DNA of 64,000 bases from positions 186,001 to 250,000 of the forward strand of contig CAVRVH010000012.1 of NCBI GenBank assembly GCA_963724665.1. The letters are read 5' to 3'. Positions 1-8,822 of this stretch are shown in pieces. Source of the stretch: DASUPK01 sp963724665 (GTDB lineage Bacteria > Actinomycetota > Thermoleophilia > Solirubrobacterales > 70-9). The translations under genes and the position numbers were made by a program. The notes beneath the pieces are model-generated. The model did no database searches and was not told the DNA's origin. It saw nothing but the letters and a program-made list of their open reading frames with translations. Within the stretch, counting starts at the first letter, position 1. Each line of letters opens with the position of its first letter.

Positions 1-788
1 ACTGGAACAACGGCGCGGCCCGCGGCTTCGGCGCCGCCGACGACGAATGGAACCGGAACGGCTCGGTCGGCCGGGTCAACCTCCTCAACTTCAACCTGAA
101 GCGGCTCGAGAAGAAGGGCAAGTGGTCGCCGGCCTCGATCACCTCGGCGATGAATGCCGCGGCGACGGAGGACGTCCGCGCGATCGTGATGCTGCCACTG
201 CTGGACAAGCTCTTGCGAGGAACGACCGCCCCATCGCCGATGGCGCAGCAGATGCTGGACCTGATGAACCAGTGGCGCCAGCACGGCGGCAACCGCCTGG
301 ACCTGAACGGCGACGGGCAAGATCGACTACCCGGGCGCCGCGATCATGGACGCCGCCTACCCGAACATCGTCGACAACGAGATGGCGGCTCGCCTCGGCC
401 AGACGCTGCTGCCCCAGCTGGACACGCTTCTCCCCCGCTTCGACGCGCCCCCGGGCGGCCAGTACTCGGGCTGGTACCAGTACTTCGACCGCGACATCCG
501 CGCCCTGCTCAACCGCAAGGGCAAGGGGAGAAGGGCAAGAAGCGACTGCCGGACCAGTTCAACCTGACCTACTGCGGCAAGGGGCACCTCAACGCCTGCC
601 GCTCTGAGGTCTGGAACGCGATCCAGGCGGCCGGCCAGCAGCTGACCACCCAGCAGGGCACCCCCGATCCGGCCGCCTGGCGCGCCAGCGCCACCGCGGA
701 GCAGATCAACTTCAGCCCACTGCCGCTGCTCACGATGGCCTACACGAACCGGCCGAGCGGCATCCAGCAGGTCATCTCCTTCAAGTAG
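1..788 (+). pseudogene. Penicillin acylase family (S45) protein, 3' end, with two compensating frameshifts
   Basis: This is the C-terminal part of a penicillin amidase-like (Ntn-hydrolase, S45) protein whose 5' end lies outside the window. The reading frame starting at base 3 runs to about 315, continues in the next frame to about 525, then returns to the first frame and stops at 788. The joined protein keeps family-like features: an EF-hand-like segment LNGDGKIDYP and a C-terminal end NRPSGIQQVISF. The first shift is one extra G in a GGG run (315-317). The second is one missing base in a GGGG run (525-528). Both fall in G runs, so a consensus error is as likely as real decay. A second, intact acylase of this family lies at 11745-14132. 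It ends 8 bases inside the convergent zinc-finger gene. Confidence 0.7.
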
Positions 789-1005
789 TCAAGAACGACC
801 GCAGGCTCTCGTGGTCCTCGGCGCAGGCGGAGCATCCCTGGAGGTGTGCGCGCATGCCCGGGATTGCGGCGTCCGCGTCGCCCCCGGCCAGCTCGAGCTC
901 CACATAGCGGTCGAGCTCCTCGAAGCAGCGCTCGCAAGTCAGCTCCGGGCCGGCCGGACCGAGGAGCCCTCCGAGCAAGCGGTTCTCTCGCGATGGCTCG
1001 TTCAT
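781..1005 (-). CDS. Small zf-HC2-type putative anti-sigma factor
   Basis: A 74-residue protein with the pattern of a zinc-binding anti-sigma domain: CERCFEEL near residue 24, then HLQGCSACAED near residue 54, giving a histidine and paired cysteines of the zf-HC2 type. Its ATG overlaps the stop of the upstream sigma factor gene as ATGA (1002-1005), so the two should be translationally coupled. That places it as the likely antagonist of that sigma factor. There is no membrane segment, unlike many anti-sigma factors, so it would act in the cytoplasm, perhaps as a redox- or zinc-sensitive switch. The function is inferred from the motif and position. Confidence 0.7.
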   Translation of the reverse strand: MNEPSRENRLLGGLLGPAGPELTCERCFEELDRYVELELAGGDADAAIPGMRAHLQGCSACAEDHESLRSFLTT

Positions 1006-1664
1006 TCGCTTCCCTCCATCAAATCGCCTTCCAAGATCATGCCCCGCTCGGCCAGAGCGGCTCGCAGGAGCTTACGTGCGTCATGCAACACCTTGTAGAG
1101 GGCGCCCCGGGTCGTATCGAGCCGCTCGGCGAGTACGTCGATCGGCACGTCGTTGAGCGCCAGCGCAACCAGCACCATGCGCTGGCGCTGAGTCAGGCTG
1201 GTCTCGATCTCCTGCCGAATGGCGGCGAGCAGATCGTTCATCTCCACCTCGCCCTCCGGCGCCGGGCCGGGATCGGCGAAATCCGGCCACTCCTCCGCCT
1301 CGAGCGTCAGCTCGCGACCCTGCCAGGCCAGCTTCCGGATCTTTGCGGCCGCCTCATAGAGAGCGAATTTGTACGCCCAGGTCGTGAATTTGCTCCGGCC
1401 TTGAAATTGATCAAGCTTGCTGAGGATCGCCACCATCGCGTCACCCGCACTCTGCTGGGCCAGGTCCTCCTGATCCCCGCCGCGGAACTGGGACAACGTC
1501 GCGCAGCGCCTCCGAACCTCGAACCGGGTGGCCCGCAGTAGGAGCTCCCTGAGCTCTCCGATCGCCGCGTCACGGTCACGGCTCTCCGCATGGAGGCGCT
1601 CCAGCCATCTACGGGATTCCAAATCCATCCGGTCGGCGACGGGCTCAATCACAGCGGTGGCCAT
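1002..1664 (-). CDS. RNA polymerase ECF-type sigma factor
   Basis: A 220-residue sigma-70 family protein. Region 2 is recognisable at about residues 65-115 (DLAQQSAGDAMVAILSKL, then FTTWAYKFALYEAAAKIRK). Region 4 is a helix-turn-helix near the C-terminus (LTQRQRMVLVALALNDVP, then LAERLDTTRGALYKVLHDAR). It should direct RNA polymerase to a special promoter set. The downstream gene encodes a small zinc-finger protein that overlaps it by four bases and is probably its anti-sigma partner. Upstream is the divergent DoxX-like gene, a possible target. No regulon can be read from the sequence. Confidence 0.88.
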   Translation of the reverse strand: MATAVIEPVADRMDLESRRWLERLHAESRDRDAAIGELRELLLRATRFEVRRRCATLSQFRGGDQEDLAQQSAGDAMVAILSKLDQFQGRSKFTTWAYKFALYEAAAKIRKLAWQGRELTLEAEEWPDFADPGPAPEGEVEMNDLLAAIRQEIETSLTQRQRMVLVALALNDVPIDVLAERLDTTRGALYKVLHDARKLLRAALAERGMILEGDLMEGSE

Positions 1665-1776
1665 GCCTTCTTAGCGTCACCGGCCGCCGTTTCCTTACCC
1701 GTCCGGCGGGGACGTAAGAACCGGCGCCCCGGCGACGCTCACGAACTGAAAGCTGAATCGAAAGGAGGCTTCATCG

Positions 1777-2283
1777 ATGTCAAGTATCACGAGCATCAAG
1801 CCGGAGTCCCCAGCTCGTGGGTCCACCGGCGCGTCGAACGGGCAGGCAGCGGCGGCGGCAGACCGTCACCTGGGAATCGCCGCACACCAGGCGTTCTGGC
1901 TTCTGCGGATCACCTTCACCGTCGCCCCGATCCTGTTCGGCCTGGACAAGTTCTTCAATTGGTCGGTCGACTGGCCTGACTACCTGGCAGGGTGGATCAA
2001 CGGCATCGCGCCGGGGAACGGCCAGGACTTCATGCACTTCGTGGGGGCCGTCGAGATCCTCGCCGGATTCTTGGTCCTGCTGGCGCCGCGCATCGGGTCC
2101 TTCGTCGTGGCCGCCTGGCTGGCAGGGATCGTCATCAACCTGCTGACCAAGAATCCGCCGCAGTACTACGACATCGCGCTGCGCGACTTCGGGCTGATGC
2201 TCGGAGCTCTCACGCTCGGGCGCCTGTCGCTCGCGGTGGTCCCAGCACGGAAGTCGGGGGTCCTGCCCCAGAGGCCCTGGTAG
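1777..2283 (+). CDS. DoxX-like integral membrane protein
   Basis: A 168-residue protein with a polar N-terminal tail of about 40 residues followed by four hydrophobic segments (about 42-60, 85-105, 108-126 and 138-155). The spacing and the short charged loops resemble DoxX/DUF417-type membrane proteins, whose roles are mostly unproven redox or respiratory functions. A clear AAAGGAGG ribosome binding site (1760-1767) fixes the ATG start. It is divergent from the sigma factor gene and shares that intergenic region with it. The family assignment is moderate; the membrane nature is clear. Confidence 0.72.
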   Translation: MSSITSIKPESPARGSTGASNGQAAAAADRHLGIAAHQAFWLLRITFTVAPILFGLDKFFNWSVDWPDYLAGWINGIAPGNGQDFMHFVGAVEILAGFLVLLAPRIGSFVVAAWLAGIVINLLTKNPPQYYDIALRDFGLMLGALTLGRLSLAVVPARKSGVLPQRPW

Positions 2284-2368
2284 GCAGCTCGCCTCAGGCA
2301 GGATCGAGCGAGTCACCCGGGACCCTCCCCCGGACGTGCTGGGGAGGGTTCGCGTCGGAACCCGTGCC

Positions 2369-3151
2369 ATGGCGCGGAAGAAGAAGATCGTTGGAGCCCA
2401 CGTGGCGCCCGGCAAGCCGCTGAAGGAGGCGAAGGCGATCGGCGCCGACTGCGTGCAGATCTTCCTCTCGGATCCCCAGGGCTGGAAGAAGCCGCCGCCG
2501 CGCAAGGACGCGGCCGAGCTGCGGAAGTCGAAGATCCCGCTCTACGTCCACGCGCCCTACCTGATCAACGTCTGCTCTCCGCGCAACAACGTCCGCTACG
2601 GCTCGCGCAAGATCCTGCAGCAGACCTGCGATGCGGCGGCCGAGGTCGGGGCGGCGGCGGTGATCGTCCACGGAGGGCATGCCGACGATGACGTCAAGGA
2701 GGGTGTCGGCCGCTGGGTGCGGACGCTCGAGATGCTGGAGTCCGAGGTGCCGGTCTACCTGGAGAACACGGCCGGCGGGAAGAACGCGGTCGCTCGCAAG
2801 TTCGATGCCCTGGCCGCGCTCTGGGACGGGATCTCCGGGACGAAGACCGACTTCGATCTCGGCTTCTGCTTCGACACCTGCCACGCCCATGCCGCCGGCG
2901 AGGAGCTCTCGGACGCGGTGGAGCGGGTCCTCGGGATCGTCGGCAAGATCGACCTGCTCCACGCGAACGACTCCCGCGACCCGGCCGGGACTGGCGCGGA
3001 CCGCCACGCGAATCTCGGCAAGGGGGAAATCGGCGCGGATGTGCTCCGCGGAATGATCAAAGCCGCAGGGCCGCCCGTGGTGGTCGAGACGCCCGGCGGC
3101 GCGAAGGAGATGCGCGCCGACATCGAATTCGTCCGCGAGGCGCTCGGCTAG
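2369..3151 (+). CDS. nfo: Endonuclease IV (AP endonuclease family 2)
   Basis: A 260-residue protein of the xylose-isomerase-like TIM-barrel family that cleaves DNA at abasic sites and trims 3' blocking groups in base excision repair. The sequence shows GAHVAPGKP at the N-terminus, the HAPYLINVCSP segment, EVGAAAVIVHGGH, YLENTAGG and the strand segment GFCFDTCHAHAAG, matching the zinc-ligand pattern of the family. I place the start at the ATG at 2369 (MARKKKIVGAHV), because the upstream ATG would add a tail unlike the family. The stop shares CTAG with the convergent ltrA gene (3148-3151). Confidence 0.9.
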   Translation: MARKKKIVGAHVAPGKPLKEAKAIGADCVQIFLSDPQGWKKPPPRKDAAELRKSKIPLYVHAPYLINVCSPRNNVRYGSRKILQQTCDAAAEVGAAAVIVHGGHADDDVKEGVGRWVRTLEMLESEVPVYLENTAGGKNAVARKFDALAALWDGISGTKTDFDLGFCFDTCHAHAAGEELSDAVERVLGIVGKIDLLHANDSRDPAGTGADRHANLGKGEIGADVLRGMIKAAGPPVVVETPGGAKEMRADIEFVREALG

Positions 3152-4299
3152 CCGGCTGGAGCGGACGCCGCCTCCGGCGCTCCCTCCAGGGCGAGGCAGA
3201 TTCCCACTGCCCCGGCCAGAGCTCCGAGCTGCGCCAGTGCGGAGACCTCAGTCCCGAGGGGAATGGTCGCCAGGGCGAGGAGCGCCGCCAGGGCACGCCA
3301 GGGCCGCACCGGCAGGTTGAGGGCGCGGCGGAAGCACGCGTGGCCGATCAAATACAGCGCCGTCCCGCCTCCAAGCGCCAGCGCCCGCGCGAAGTCCAGG
3401 GGATCGGAGGCGTGGCCGATCGCCCGCTCCAGCGCCGCCGCATCACAGATGATCCCCAGCAGGAGCAGCAGATGGGCCCAGTAGTAGGCGACGTTGGCGG
3501 CGTTGAACTCCCGCCTGGTCGGCGTCATGCGCTGAAGGGCGCCCTCAGCTTCGACGTCGTCTCCTCCGAAGTAGACCCACCAGAGCTCAGCACTGACCAC
3601 CAGGCCGAGCACAGCGACCGCCAGCAACTCTCCGGTGATCTTGAGTCCCGACGCCCCGATCCCGACCGCCACCACCGATTCGCCGAGCGCGACCATCACC
3701 ACCAGGCCGTGGCGCTCCACGAAATGCGACGGCTTGATCCACCCCGACTCCTCAGGAAGCAGCCACGGCGTGATGACGAAGGTGGACACCGCGAGGCTCC
3801 AGATCACGTACTGCCAGGTGCCCCCGATGATCGTCGCCGCCAGGATCAGGGCCGCGGCGAGGAGGTTCATGCGGGCGAGCAGCCAGACCGCGGTGACCGA
3901 CCAGCTCGCCGACTGCGTGTAGAGAATCGAATGGATGACGATGACCGCGATATACGCACAGGCGAAGACCACGCCGTCCCCATCGAACGCCGTCGGGATC
4001 GTCAGCGAGATCACGAAGAACGCGGCCATGCCGGCCATCAGGGGCAGCCGCAGCGCGGTCCGCACGGGCGGCACGGCATTGGTGAGCCAGGCGAAGGCTG
4101 CGTACATCCACCAGATCGCGGTCAGCATCAGAACGATCTGCGCGAGGCTCTCGCCGTCCGGCCTGCTTGCCAGGACGGCAGTCAGCTGTGTGATCGTGAA
4201 GACGAAGACGAGGTCGAAGAAGAGCTCTATGGACGAAACCCTGAGCTCCCCGTCGCTGCCGTCGGTCATTGGGGCCATTCTCGTTACCAAGTCGGTCAT
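3148..4299 (-). CDS. ltrA: Low temperature requirement protein A family membrane protein
   Basis: A 383-residue multi-span membrane protein. The LtrA family signature is near the N-terminus (SSIELFFDLVFVFTITQLTA), followed by roughly ten hydrophobic segments and the conserved internal ERHGLVVMVALGESVVAVG. The family is widespread in actinobacteria. It was first linked to growth of Listeria at low temperature, but the molecular activity is unknown. Starts at 4299, 4278 or 4269 are all possible. It is convergent with nfo, and its 5' end overlaps the poorly supported upstream extension of the YhaM-like gene. Confidence 0.88.
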   Translation of the reverse strand: MTDLVTRMAPMTDGSDGELRVSSIELFFDLVFVFTITQLTAVLASRPDGESLAQIVLMLTAIWWMYAAFAWLTNAVPPVRTALRLPLMAGMAAFFVISLTIPTAFDGDGVVFACAYIAVIVIHSILYTQSASWSVTAVWLLARMNLLAAALILAATIIGGTWQYVIWSLAVSTFVITPWLLPEESGWIKPSHFVERHGLVVMVALGESVVAVGIGASGLKITGELLAVAVLGLVVSAELWWVYFGGDDVEAEGALQRMTPTRREFNAANVAYYWAHLLLLLGIICDAAALERAIGHASDPLDFARALALGGGTALYLIGHACFRRALNLPVRPWRALAALLALATIPLGTEVSALAQLGALAGAVGICLALEGAPEAASAPAG

Positions 4300-4346
4300 C
4301 TCGCCGGACAGTCCTGTCCGCGCCCGCCTCTAATTTCAGTGACGCG

Positions 4347-5360
4347 ATGACCGAGACCCTTTTTGAGAACGGCAACTCCCCCGAGCCGCCCGAGGCGGGC
4401 CCAACCCGGCTGCTGCGCGAGATGTCAGACGGCGACCAGGTCACCGGCGCATTCGTCGTGCGCGAGCGCGACCGCCGTCAGAAGCGCAACGGCGAGCACT
4501 TCCTTCGGGTCGTGCTCGCTGACAAGACCGGGACGGTGCCGGCGATCGCGTGGGACGGAGTTGCCGAGCTGTTCGAGGTGTGCGCGCCCGGATCGATCGT
4601 CCTGGTCAGGGGCAGCTTCTCCATCCACCCTCAGTTCGGCAGGCAGATCAAGCTCGCCGCGGTCGAGGCCGCCGGCCCGGGCGAGTACGACGCCGAGCAG
4701 CTGACGGAGGGTCCTACGCGCTCCATCGAGCTGCTGGAGACCGACCTTCGCGCACTGATCGACACGGTTCAGAATTCCTCGCTGCGCGAGCTGCTCGACC
4801 GCTTCTTCGGCGCGGAGACCGAATCGTGGGCCCGCTTCCGCGATGCGCCCGCGGCCAAGCACTACCACCAGGCCTACGCCGGCGGGCTGCTCGAGCACAC
4901 CCTCTCGGTAGCCCAGGCCGTCAGCGCGGCCGCGAACTTCTTCCCCGGTCTCGACCGCGAGATCGCTGTTACCGGCGCGATGCTCCATGACATCGGCAAG
5001 ACCGAGGCGTACAACGACGACCCGCTCGCCATCGAGTTGACCGACGCGGGCCGCCTCGAGGGCGAGATCCCGCGGGGCTACTACAAGGTCCGCCGGGAGA
5101 TCGAGCGCATCGAAGGCTTCGACCCCGACCTGGCGCAGGCCATCCTCCACATCATCCTGTCCCACCACGGCCAGCTCGAGCACGGATCCCCGGTCGTCCC
5201 CGCCACCCGCGAGGCGACGCTGGTGCACGCGATCGACAATCTCGGCGGCAAGCTCGGCAGCTTCGACCGGCTGGAAAAGGAGCTCGCTGACGGGGAGAGC
5301 TGGTCGCGATTCGACCGCGGCATCGACGGCTCGGCGTTCTTCGGCTCGCGCGCCGCTTAG
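4347..5360 (+). CDS. OB-fold/HD-domain 3'-5' exoribonuclease, YhaM-like (copy 1)
   Basis: A 337-residue two-domain protein. An N-terminal OB-fold (about residues 20-110, LREMSDGDQVTGAFVVRE onward) should bind nucleic acid. The C-terminal HD domain carries the metal-binding residues H184 in GGLLEHT, H214-D215 in MLHDIGK, HH in ILSHHGQ, and a late D in HAIDNLGG. This architecture matches YhaM/CBF1-type 3'-5' exoribonucleases. The ATG at 4347 (MTETLFENG) is preferred, with TAATTT about 10 bases upstream as a possible -10 element. A second, more divergent copy lies at 45777-46667. Confidence 0.87.
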   Translation: MTETLFENGNSPEPPEAGPTRLLREMSDGDQVTGAFVVRERDRRQKRNGEHFLRVVLADKTGTVPAIAWDGVAELFEVCAPGSIVLVRGSFSIHPQFGRQIKLAAVEAAGPGEYDAEQLTEGPTRSIELLETDLRALIDTVQNSSLRELLDRFFGAETESWARFRDAPAAKHYHQAYAGGLLEHTLSVAQAVSAAANFFPGLDREIAVTGAMLHDIGKTEAYNDDPLAIELTDAGRLEGEIPRGYYKVRREIERIEGFDPDLAQAILHIILSHHGQLEHGSPVVPATREATLVHAIDNLGGKLGSFDRLEKELADGESWSRFDRGIDGSAFFGSRAA

Positions 5361-5364
5361 CCGC

Positions 5365-5787
5365 TCAGGTGTTGCCGGAGATCATGTCCCACGCCCGGTG
5401 AAGCTTCTGCTTCAGCGCACCCTCGCTGTCCTCGACTCCATGGTTCTCCATCACTGCGGGATTGGGCTTGGGCTCGGGCAGCTTCTCCACATCGGCCGCG
5501 GGGATGGCGATCAACACCGCCCGCTCGTGGCAGCTGGAGACATCAGGAGCGTCGACGAACCGATGCCCGCCGGGACCCGTCTTCACGTCGATCACGATCC
5601 CGTCGAAGACGTCCTCGTCCTCGTCGGCCAGCACATGTTCGACGGCCCCGACGTCCTGACCATCCGAGCTGATGACGTCGGTTCCGGCCTTCAGCGCCGA
5701 GTAAGCGATTGGCTCTCCGTACTCCACGGAGCCAACAATAGCCTCGCTACGAGCCATCCCTGACAGCCGCGCAGCTAAAACCTTCAT
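5365..5787 (-). CDS. PRC-barrel-like domain protein
   Basis: A 140-residue soluble protein. Residues 25-100 look like a PRC-barrel/DUF2171-type small beta barrel: an SALKAGTDVISSDGQDVG opening strand pair followed by VEHVLADEDEDVFDGIVIDV. The C-terminus is charged. Such domains act as adaptor or stress-related modules, and no enzymatic residue is evident. The ATG at 5787 gives the full frame; a start at 5757 (MARSEAIV) would begin closer to the domain. It is convergent with the HD-domain gene, five bases from its stop. Confidence 0.6.
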   Translation of the reverse strand: MKVLAARLSGMARSEAIVGSVEYGEPIAYSALKAGTDVISSDGQDVGAVEHVLADEDEDVFDGIVIDVKTGPGGHRFVDAPDVSSCHERAVLIAIPAADVEKLPEPKPNPAVMENHGVEDSEGALKQKLHRAWDMISGNT

Positions 5788-5854
5788 AAGTCATCCATCT
5801 CGCAGCAGGCCCTCGCCGTAGTACGTGGGTATGCAACCGAGAAGGGATGACTCG

Positions 5855-6043
5855 ATGTTGACCAGAACAGCCAGGTGGATCGTGGCCGGAATCGCCGCCC
5901 TCGCCCTCGCCGTCGGCGGAGCCGGAGTGGCGTTCGCGGGGCACCATCATCATCACCACCACAACGGGATCCCCCAGCACAACGGCGGGGATCGCGATGC
6001 GGACAACAACGGCGGACCCAGCGACGGCGACGGCAACGTCTAG
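5855..6043 (+). CDS. Small secreted histidine-rich peptide
   Basis: A 62-residue precursor with a clear signal peptide (LTRTARWIVAGIAALALAVG, then VAFAG as likely cleavage region). The mature part is only about 35 residues: a run of seven histidines, then an Asn/Gly/Asp-rich tail (GGDRDADNNGG). The His run and acidic tail suggest metal binding outside the membrane. A GAAGGGA ribosome binding site (5841-5847) supports the ATG at 5855 rather than 5825. The 3' end overlaps the start of the downstream lipoprotein gene by 47 bases in another frame. I know of no characterised family. Confidence 0.6.
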   Translation: MLTRTARWIVAGIAALALAVGGAGVAFAGHHHHHHHNGIPQHNGGDRDADNNGGPSDGDGNV

Positions 6044-6650
6044 GCCGATTCGCCGGCATAGGGCCCTTGTCGCCGCGCTCGCACTCGTGAGCGCGGCGAC
6101 ATTCGCCGCCTGCGGCGGCTCGTCGAGCTCCGACGAGGCGGTCACGGGACCGCCCGCGCCCGCAAAGCCTGCCGCCTTCGCATGGCTCGACCCGGCGTCC
6201 CCGCCTGCGGGCTGGAGGACCAAGGACCTGCCCTCCGGCGACGCGACCCTCGCCTATCCGGCGGGCTGGCACCTGACAAGGGCCGACCCCGGGACGGTGA
6301 CCGCCGCCCGGACGGCGGGTGGCGAGATCCTCGGCTATCTGAACATCACGCCGCAGCAGGGCGCCGAGAACCTCGGGAACTGGGCGAGCTTCAGGCCCGC
6401 ACACAACCGCGGCGAAGGGGACAGCGACCTCGTCGCGCTGGCATCGGCGGCTGGGCTTCGCTTCCGCAACGGCATGGGCTCATGCGTGAAGGACCGCTAC
6501 GCGACCGAGTCCGCGCATCACTACGTGGAGGTCGCCTGCATCGTGCGCGGCGCAACCGCTACGACCGTGATCGTCGGAGCGACGCCGCCCTCCCTCTGGG
6601 CGCGCATGTCGCCGGCGATCGAGCGAGCGATCTCGAGCTTCGCTGCCTGA
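5997..6650 (+). CDS. Putative secreted lipoprotein, unknown function
   Basis: A 217-residue protein with a basic N-terminus (RPIRRHRALV), a hydrophobic core and a lipobox-like TFAACGGSSS (cysteine about residue 39), so it is probably lipid-anchored outside the membrane. The mature domain has AWLDPASPPAGWRTKDLPSG and LAYPAGWHL motifs, seen in small secreted actinobacterial proteins of unknown role (PsbP/LpqN-like in style). The start ATG lies inside the upstream His-rich gene. No in-frame ATG or GTG lies between that ATG and the lipobox, which supports the overlap being real. Confidence 0.68.
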   Translation: MRTTTADPATATATSRPIRRHRALVAALALVSAATFAACGGSSSSDEAVTGPPAPAKPAAFAWLDPASPPAGWRTKDLPSGDATLAYPAGWHLTRADPGTVTAARTAGGEILGYLNITPQQGAENLGNWASFRPAHNRGEGDSDLVALASAAGLRFRNGMGSCVKDRYATESAHHYVEVACIVRGATATTVIVGATPPSLWARMSPAIERAISSFAA

Positions 6651-6723
6651 TACGGCCGCGCAAATTGCGCAAATCGATTTCCGATCCGTAATCCCCGCGG
6701 ATTGGGGGGCACGAACCCGCGTC

Positions 6724-6738
6724 TATGCTGCTTCGCGA
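6724..6738 (+). promoter_or_regulatory. Leaderless-type promoter of the PafBC-like gene
   Basis: TATGCT at 6724-6729 is followed after eight bases by the ATG at 6738. No ribosome binding site lies between, so transcription should start at or next to the start codon. A TTGGGG at 6702-6707 is a weak -35 candidate. Confidence 0.5.
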
Positions 6739-8822
6739 TGGCCAAGGACACCGAGAAGCTGATCCGCCAGCTCTCGCTGATCTCCTACCTGATGGCGCAG
6801 GGCAGGCCGACCTCGGCGCTCGAGATCAAGCGCGAGGTGGAGGGGTACAGCGACATGAACGACGACGCCTTCGCGCGCCGCTTCTATGCCGACCGCGCGG
6901 AGCTCGAGAGTCTCGGCATCACGCTGCAGGTCGAGAAGCCCGGCGAGAGCCTCCAGGGCTACGAGTCCGAGCTCTACTCGCTGCCGCCGGAGAATTACTA
7001 CCTCCCCGAGATCCAGTTCGGCGACGACGAGCTGGCCGCGCTGCAGACCGCGCTCCAGCTGCTCGACGGCGAGTTCGCCTACGCGGAGCCGCTGCGGCTC
7101 GCCCTGCAGCAGGTCTCGTGGGGCCGCCCGAGCCCGCTGACCGCCCCCGAGCAATCCTCGGTCGAGGTGCGGATGACCGCCAAGGCCGACGGCGCCGAGG
7201 TCTCACAGCGGCTCTCCAAGATCGAGACCGCGATCTCCCGTCGCAAGACGATCGAGTTCACCTACTACACGATCGAACGGGACTCGCAGGAGAAGCGCAA
7301 GGTCGACCCGTACCACCTCGTCTATCGCGGCGGGCAGTTCTATTTGATCGGCCGCTCCCACGAGCGCGATGCAATCCGGGTCTTCCGCCTCTCGCGGATC
7401 CGCGGCAAGGTCTCCTACGCCTCCAAGGCCGAGCACGACTTCGGCGCGCCCGAGGGCTTCGAGCGCCGCGACTACGCGCGCAAGGCCGAGTGGCAGCTCG
7501 GCGAGATCCAGGGGACGGCCAAGATCTTCCTCAAGGACCGCGTCGCCTGGCTGGTCGAGCGCGACTTCGGCGCCTACGGTGACTTCCGCGACCCGGGCCG
7601 CGGCGACGGCTCTCCCGGCAAGGGCCGGATCTTCGAGACCGAGTACGCGTCGAGCCGCCAGATGGTCGCCTGGGTCCTGCACTGGCGCCAGAACGCGACC
7701 GTGCTCGACCCATCGGAACTGGCCGACGAGGTCGCCGAGCGCCTCGACCAGCTCTCCGAGCGCCACAGCGACGACTTCGAGCCCGCCCGGTCGGTCCGGA
7801 CCGTGCCACCGGCGCCGCGCTCCGCGCGCTCCAACGGCCGCTCGGACACGTCGATCCGGCCGGAGCGCTTCGCCCGGCTGGTGACGCTGGCGGGAATGCT
7901 GATCGAGTCCGCGAAGGGCGAGGCTCGCCTCTCGGTTGCCCACGTGAAGGAGCGCCTGCACGTCAGCGAGGAGGAGCTCCGCGACGACATCGACCTGCTC
8001 AACGTCGTCAACTTCGGCGGCGGGACCTACGTCCTCTACGCGGAGCTGCAGGGCGACGAGATCGAGGTGGATGCCGAGCCCTATGGCGACAACTTCGCCA
8101 AGCCCGCACGGCTGCTGCCCCTCGAGGCCAAGGCGCTCGTCGCCGCCATCGACCTGTTCGGCGACCACCTGCCACAGAGCGGCCTGGCCAGCGCCCGGAA
8201 GAAGATCGTCGCGGCACTGGGCCACGATCCCTCCGAGGAGGGCCTTGAGATCGCGGCCTCTGGCGGCGACGACTCCGACGTCGCCCGCAAGGTCAACAAG
8301 GCGATCGAGGGAGGGCGGGTGCTCTCCATCCACTACTACAAGGAAAACGAGGACGAGTTCACCAAGCGCGAGATCGAGCCCTACCGCCTCGCCAACGGGC
8401 CGGAGGGCTGGTACGTCGCCTCCTATGACCGCCGGCGCGAGGACGTCCGCCACTTCCGCCTCGACCGGATCAAGGAGGCCGAGATCTCGAAGGAAAGCTT
8501 CGAGCCGCGGCCAGAGGTTGAGGACATCGCGGCGATCGAGGGTGGTTGGCTCTCCGGCGAGCACGTCCCGGCCGCAGATGTCGCGCGTGTCTGGGTCTCG
8601 CCCGAGCGGGCCCGCTGGGCGCGGGAGGAGCACACCGTGATCGAGGAGCTTGCCGACGACGCAGTCGTGATCGAGGTGCCCTACGGCAGCACGGACTGGC
8701 TGCTCCGCGAGATCCTCAAGGGCGCCGGCGAGTTCGTCGTCCTGGAGCCGGAGAGCGCCCGCGAGGCGATCGCTCACGAGCTTCGCGTGGACGCGGGCGC
8801 TACCGCTGTAAAAGCTGCCTAG
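6738..8822 (+). CDS. Fused PafB-PafC-like WYL-domain transcriptional regulator
   Basis: A 694-residue protein made of two tandem HTH-plus-WYL units. Unit 1: a winged helix at about 1-75 (KLIRQLSLISYLMAQGRP) and a WYL domain at about 160-235 (KVDPYHLVYRGGQFYLIGRS). Unit 2: a helix region at about 375-430 (FARLVTLAGMLIESAKGEAR) and a WYL domain at about 520-590 (EPYRLANGPEGWYVASYDRR). In actinobacteria PafB and PafC, separate or fused, activate a LexA-independent DNA-damage response, with the WYL domain sensing nucleic acid. Here the gene stands alone rather than beside proteasome genes. It starts leaderless at 6738; an ATG at 6702 is less likely. Confidence 0.85.
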   Translation: MAKDTEKLIRQLSLISYLMAQGRPTSALEIKREVEGYSDMNDDAFARRFYADRAELESLGITLQVEKPGESLQGYESELYSLPPENYYLPEIQFGDDELAALQTALQLLDGEFAYAEPLRLALQQVSWGRPSPLTAPEQSSVEVRMTAKADGAEVSQRLSKIETAISRRKTIEFTYYTIERDSQEKRKVDPYHLVYRGGQFYLIGRSHERDAIRVFRLSRIRGKVSYASKAEHDFGAPEGFERRDYARKAEWQLGEIQGTAKIFLKDRVAWLVERDFGAYGDFRDPGRGDGSPGKGRIFETEYASSRQMVAWVLHWRQNATVLDPSELADEVAERLDQLSERHSDDFEPARSVRTVPPAPRSARSNGRSDTSIRPERFARLVTLAGMLIESAKGEARLSVAHVKERLHVSEEELRDDIDLLNVVNFGGGTYVLYAELQGDEIEVDAEPYGDNFAKPARLLPLEAKALVAAIDLFGDHLPQSGLASARKKIVAALGHDPSEEGLEIAASGGDDSDVARKVNKAIEGGRVLSIHYYKENEDEFTKREIEPYRLANGPEGWYVASYDRRREDVRHFRLDRIKEAEISKESFEPRPEVEDIAAIEGGWLSGEHVPAADVARVWVSPERARWAREEHTVIEELADDAVVIEVPYGSTDWLLREILKGAGEFVVLEPESAREAIAHELRVDAGATAVKAA

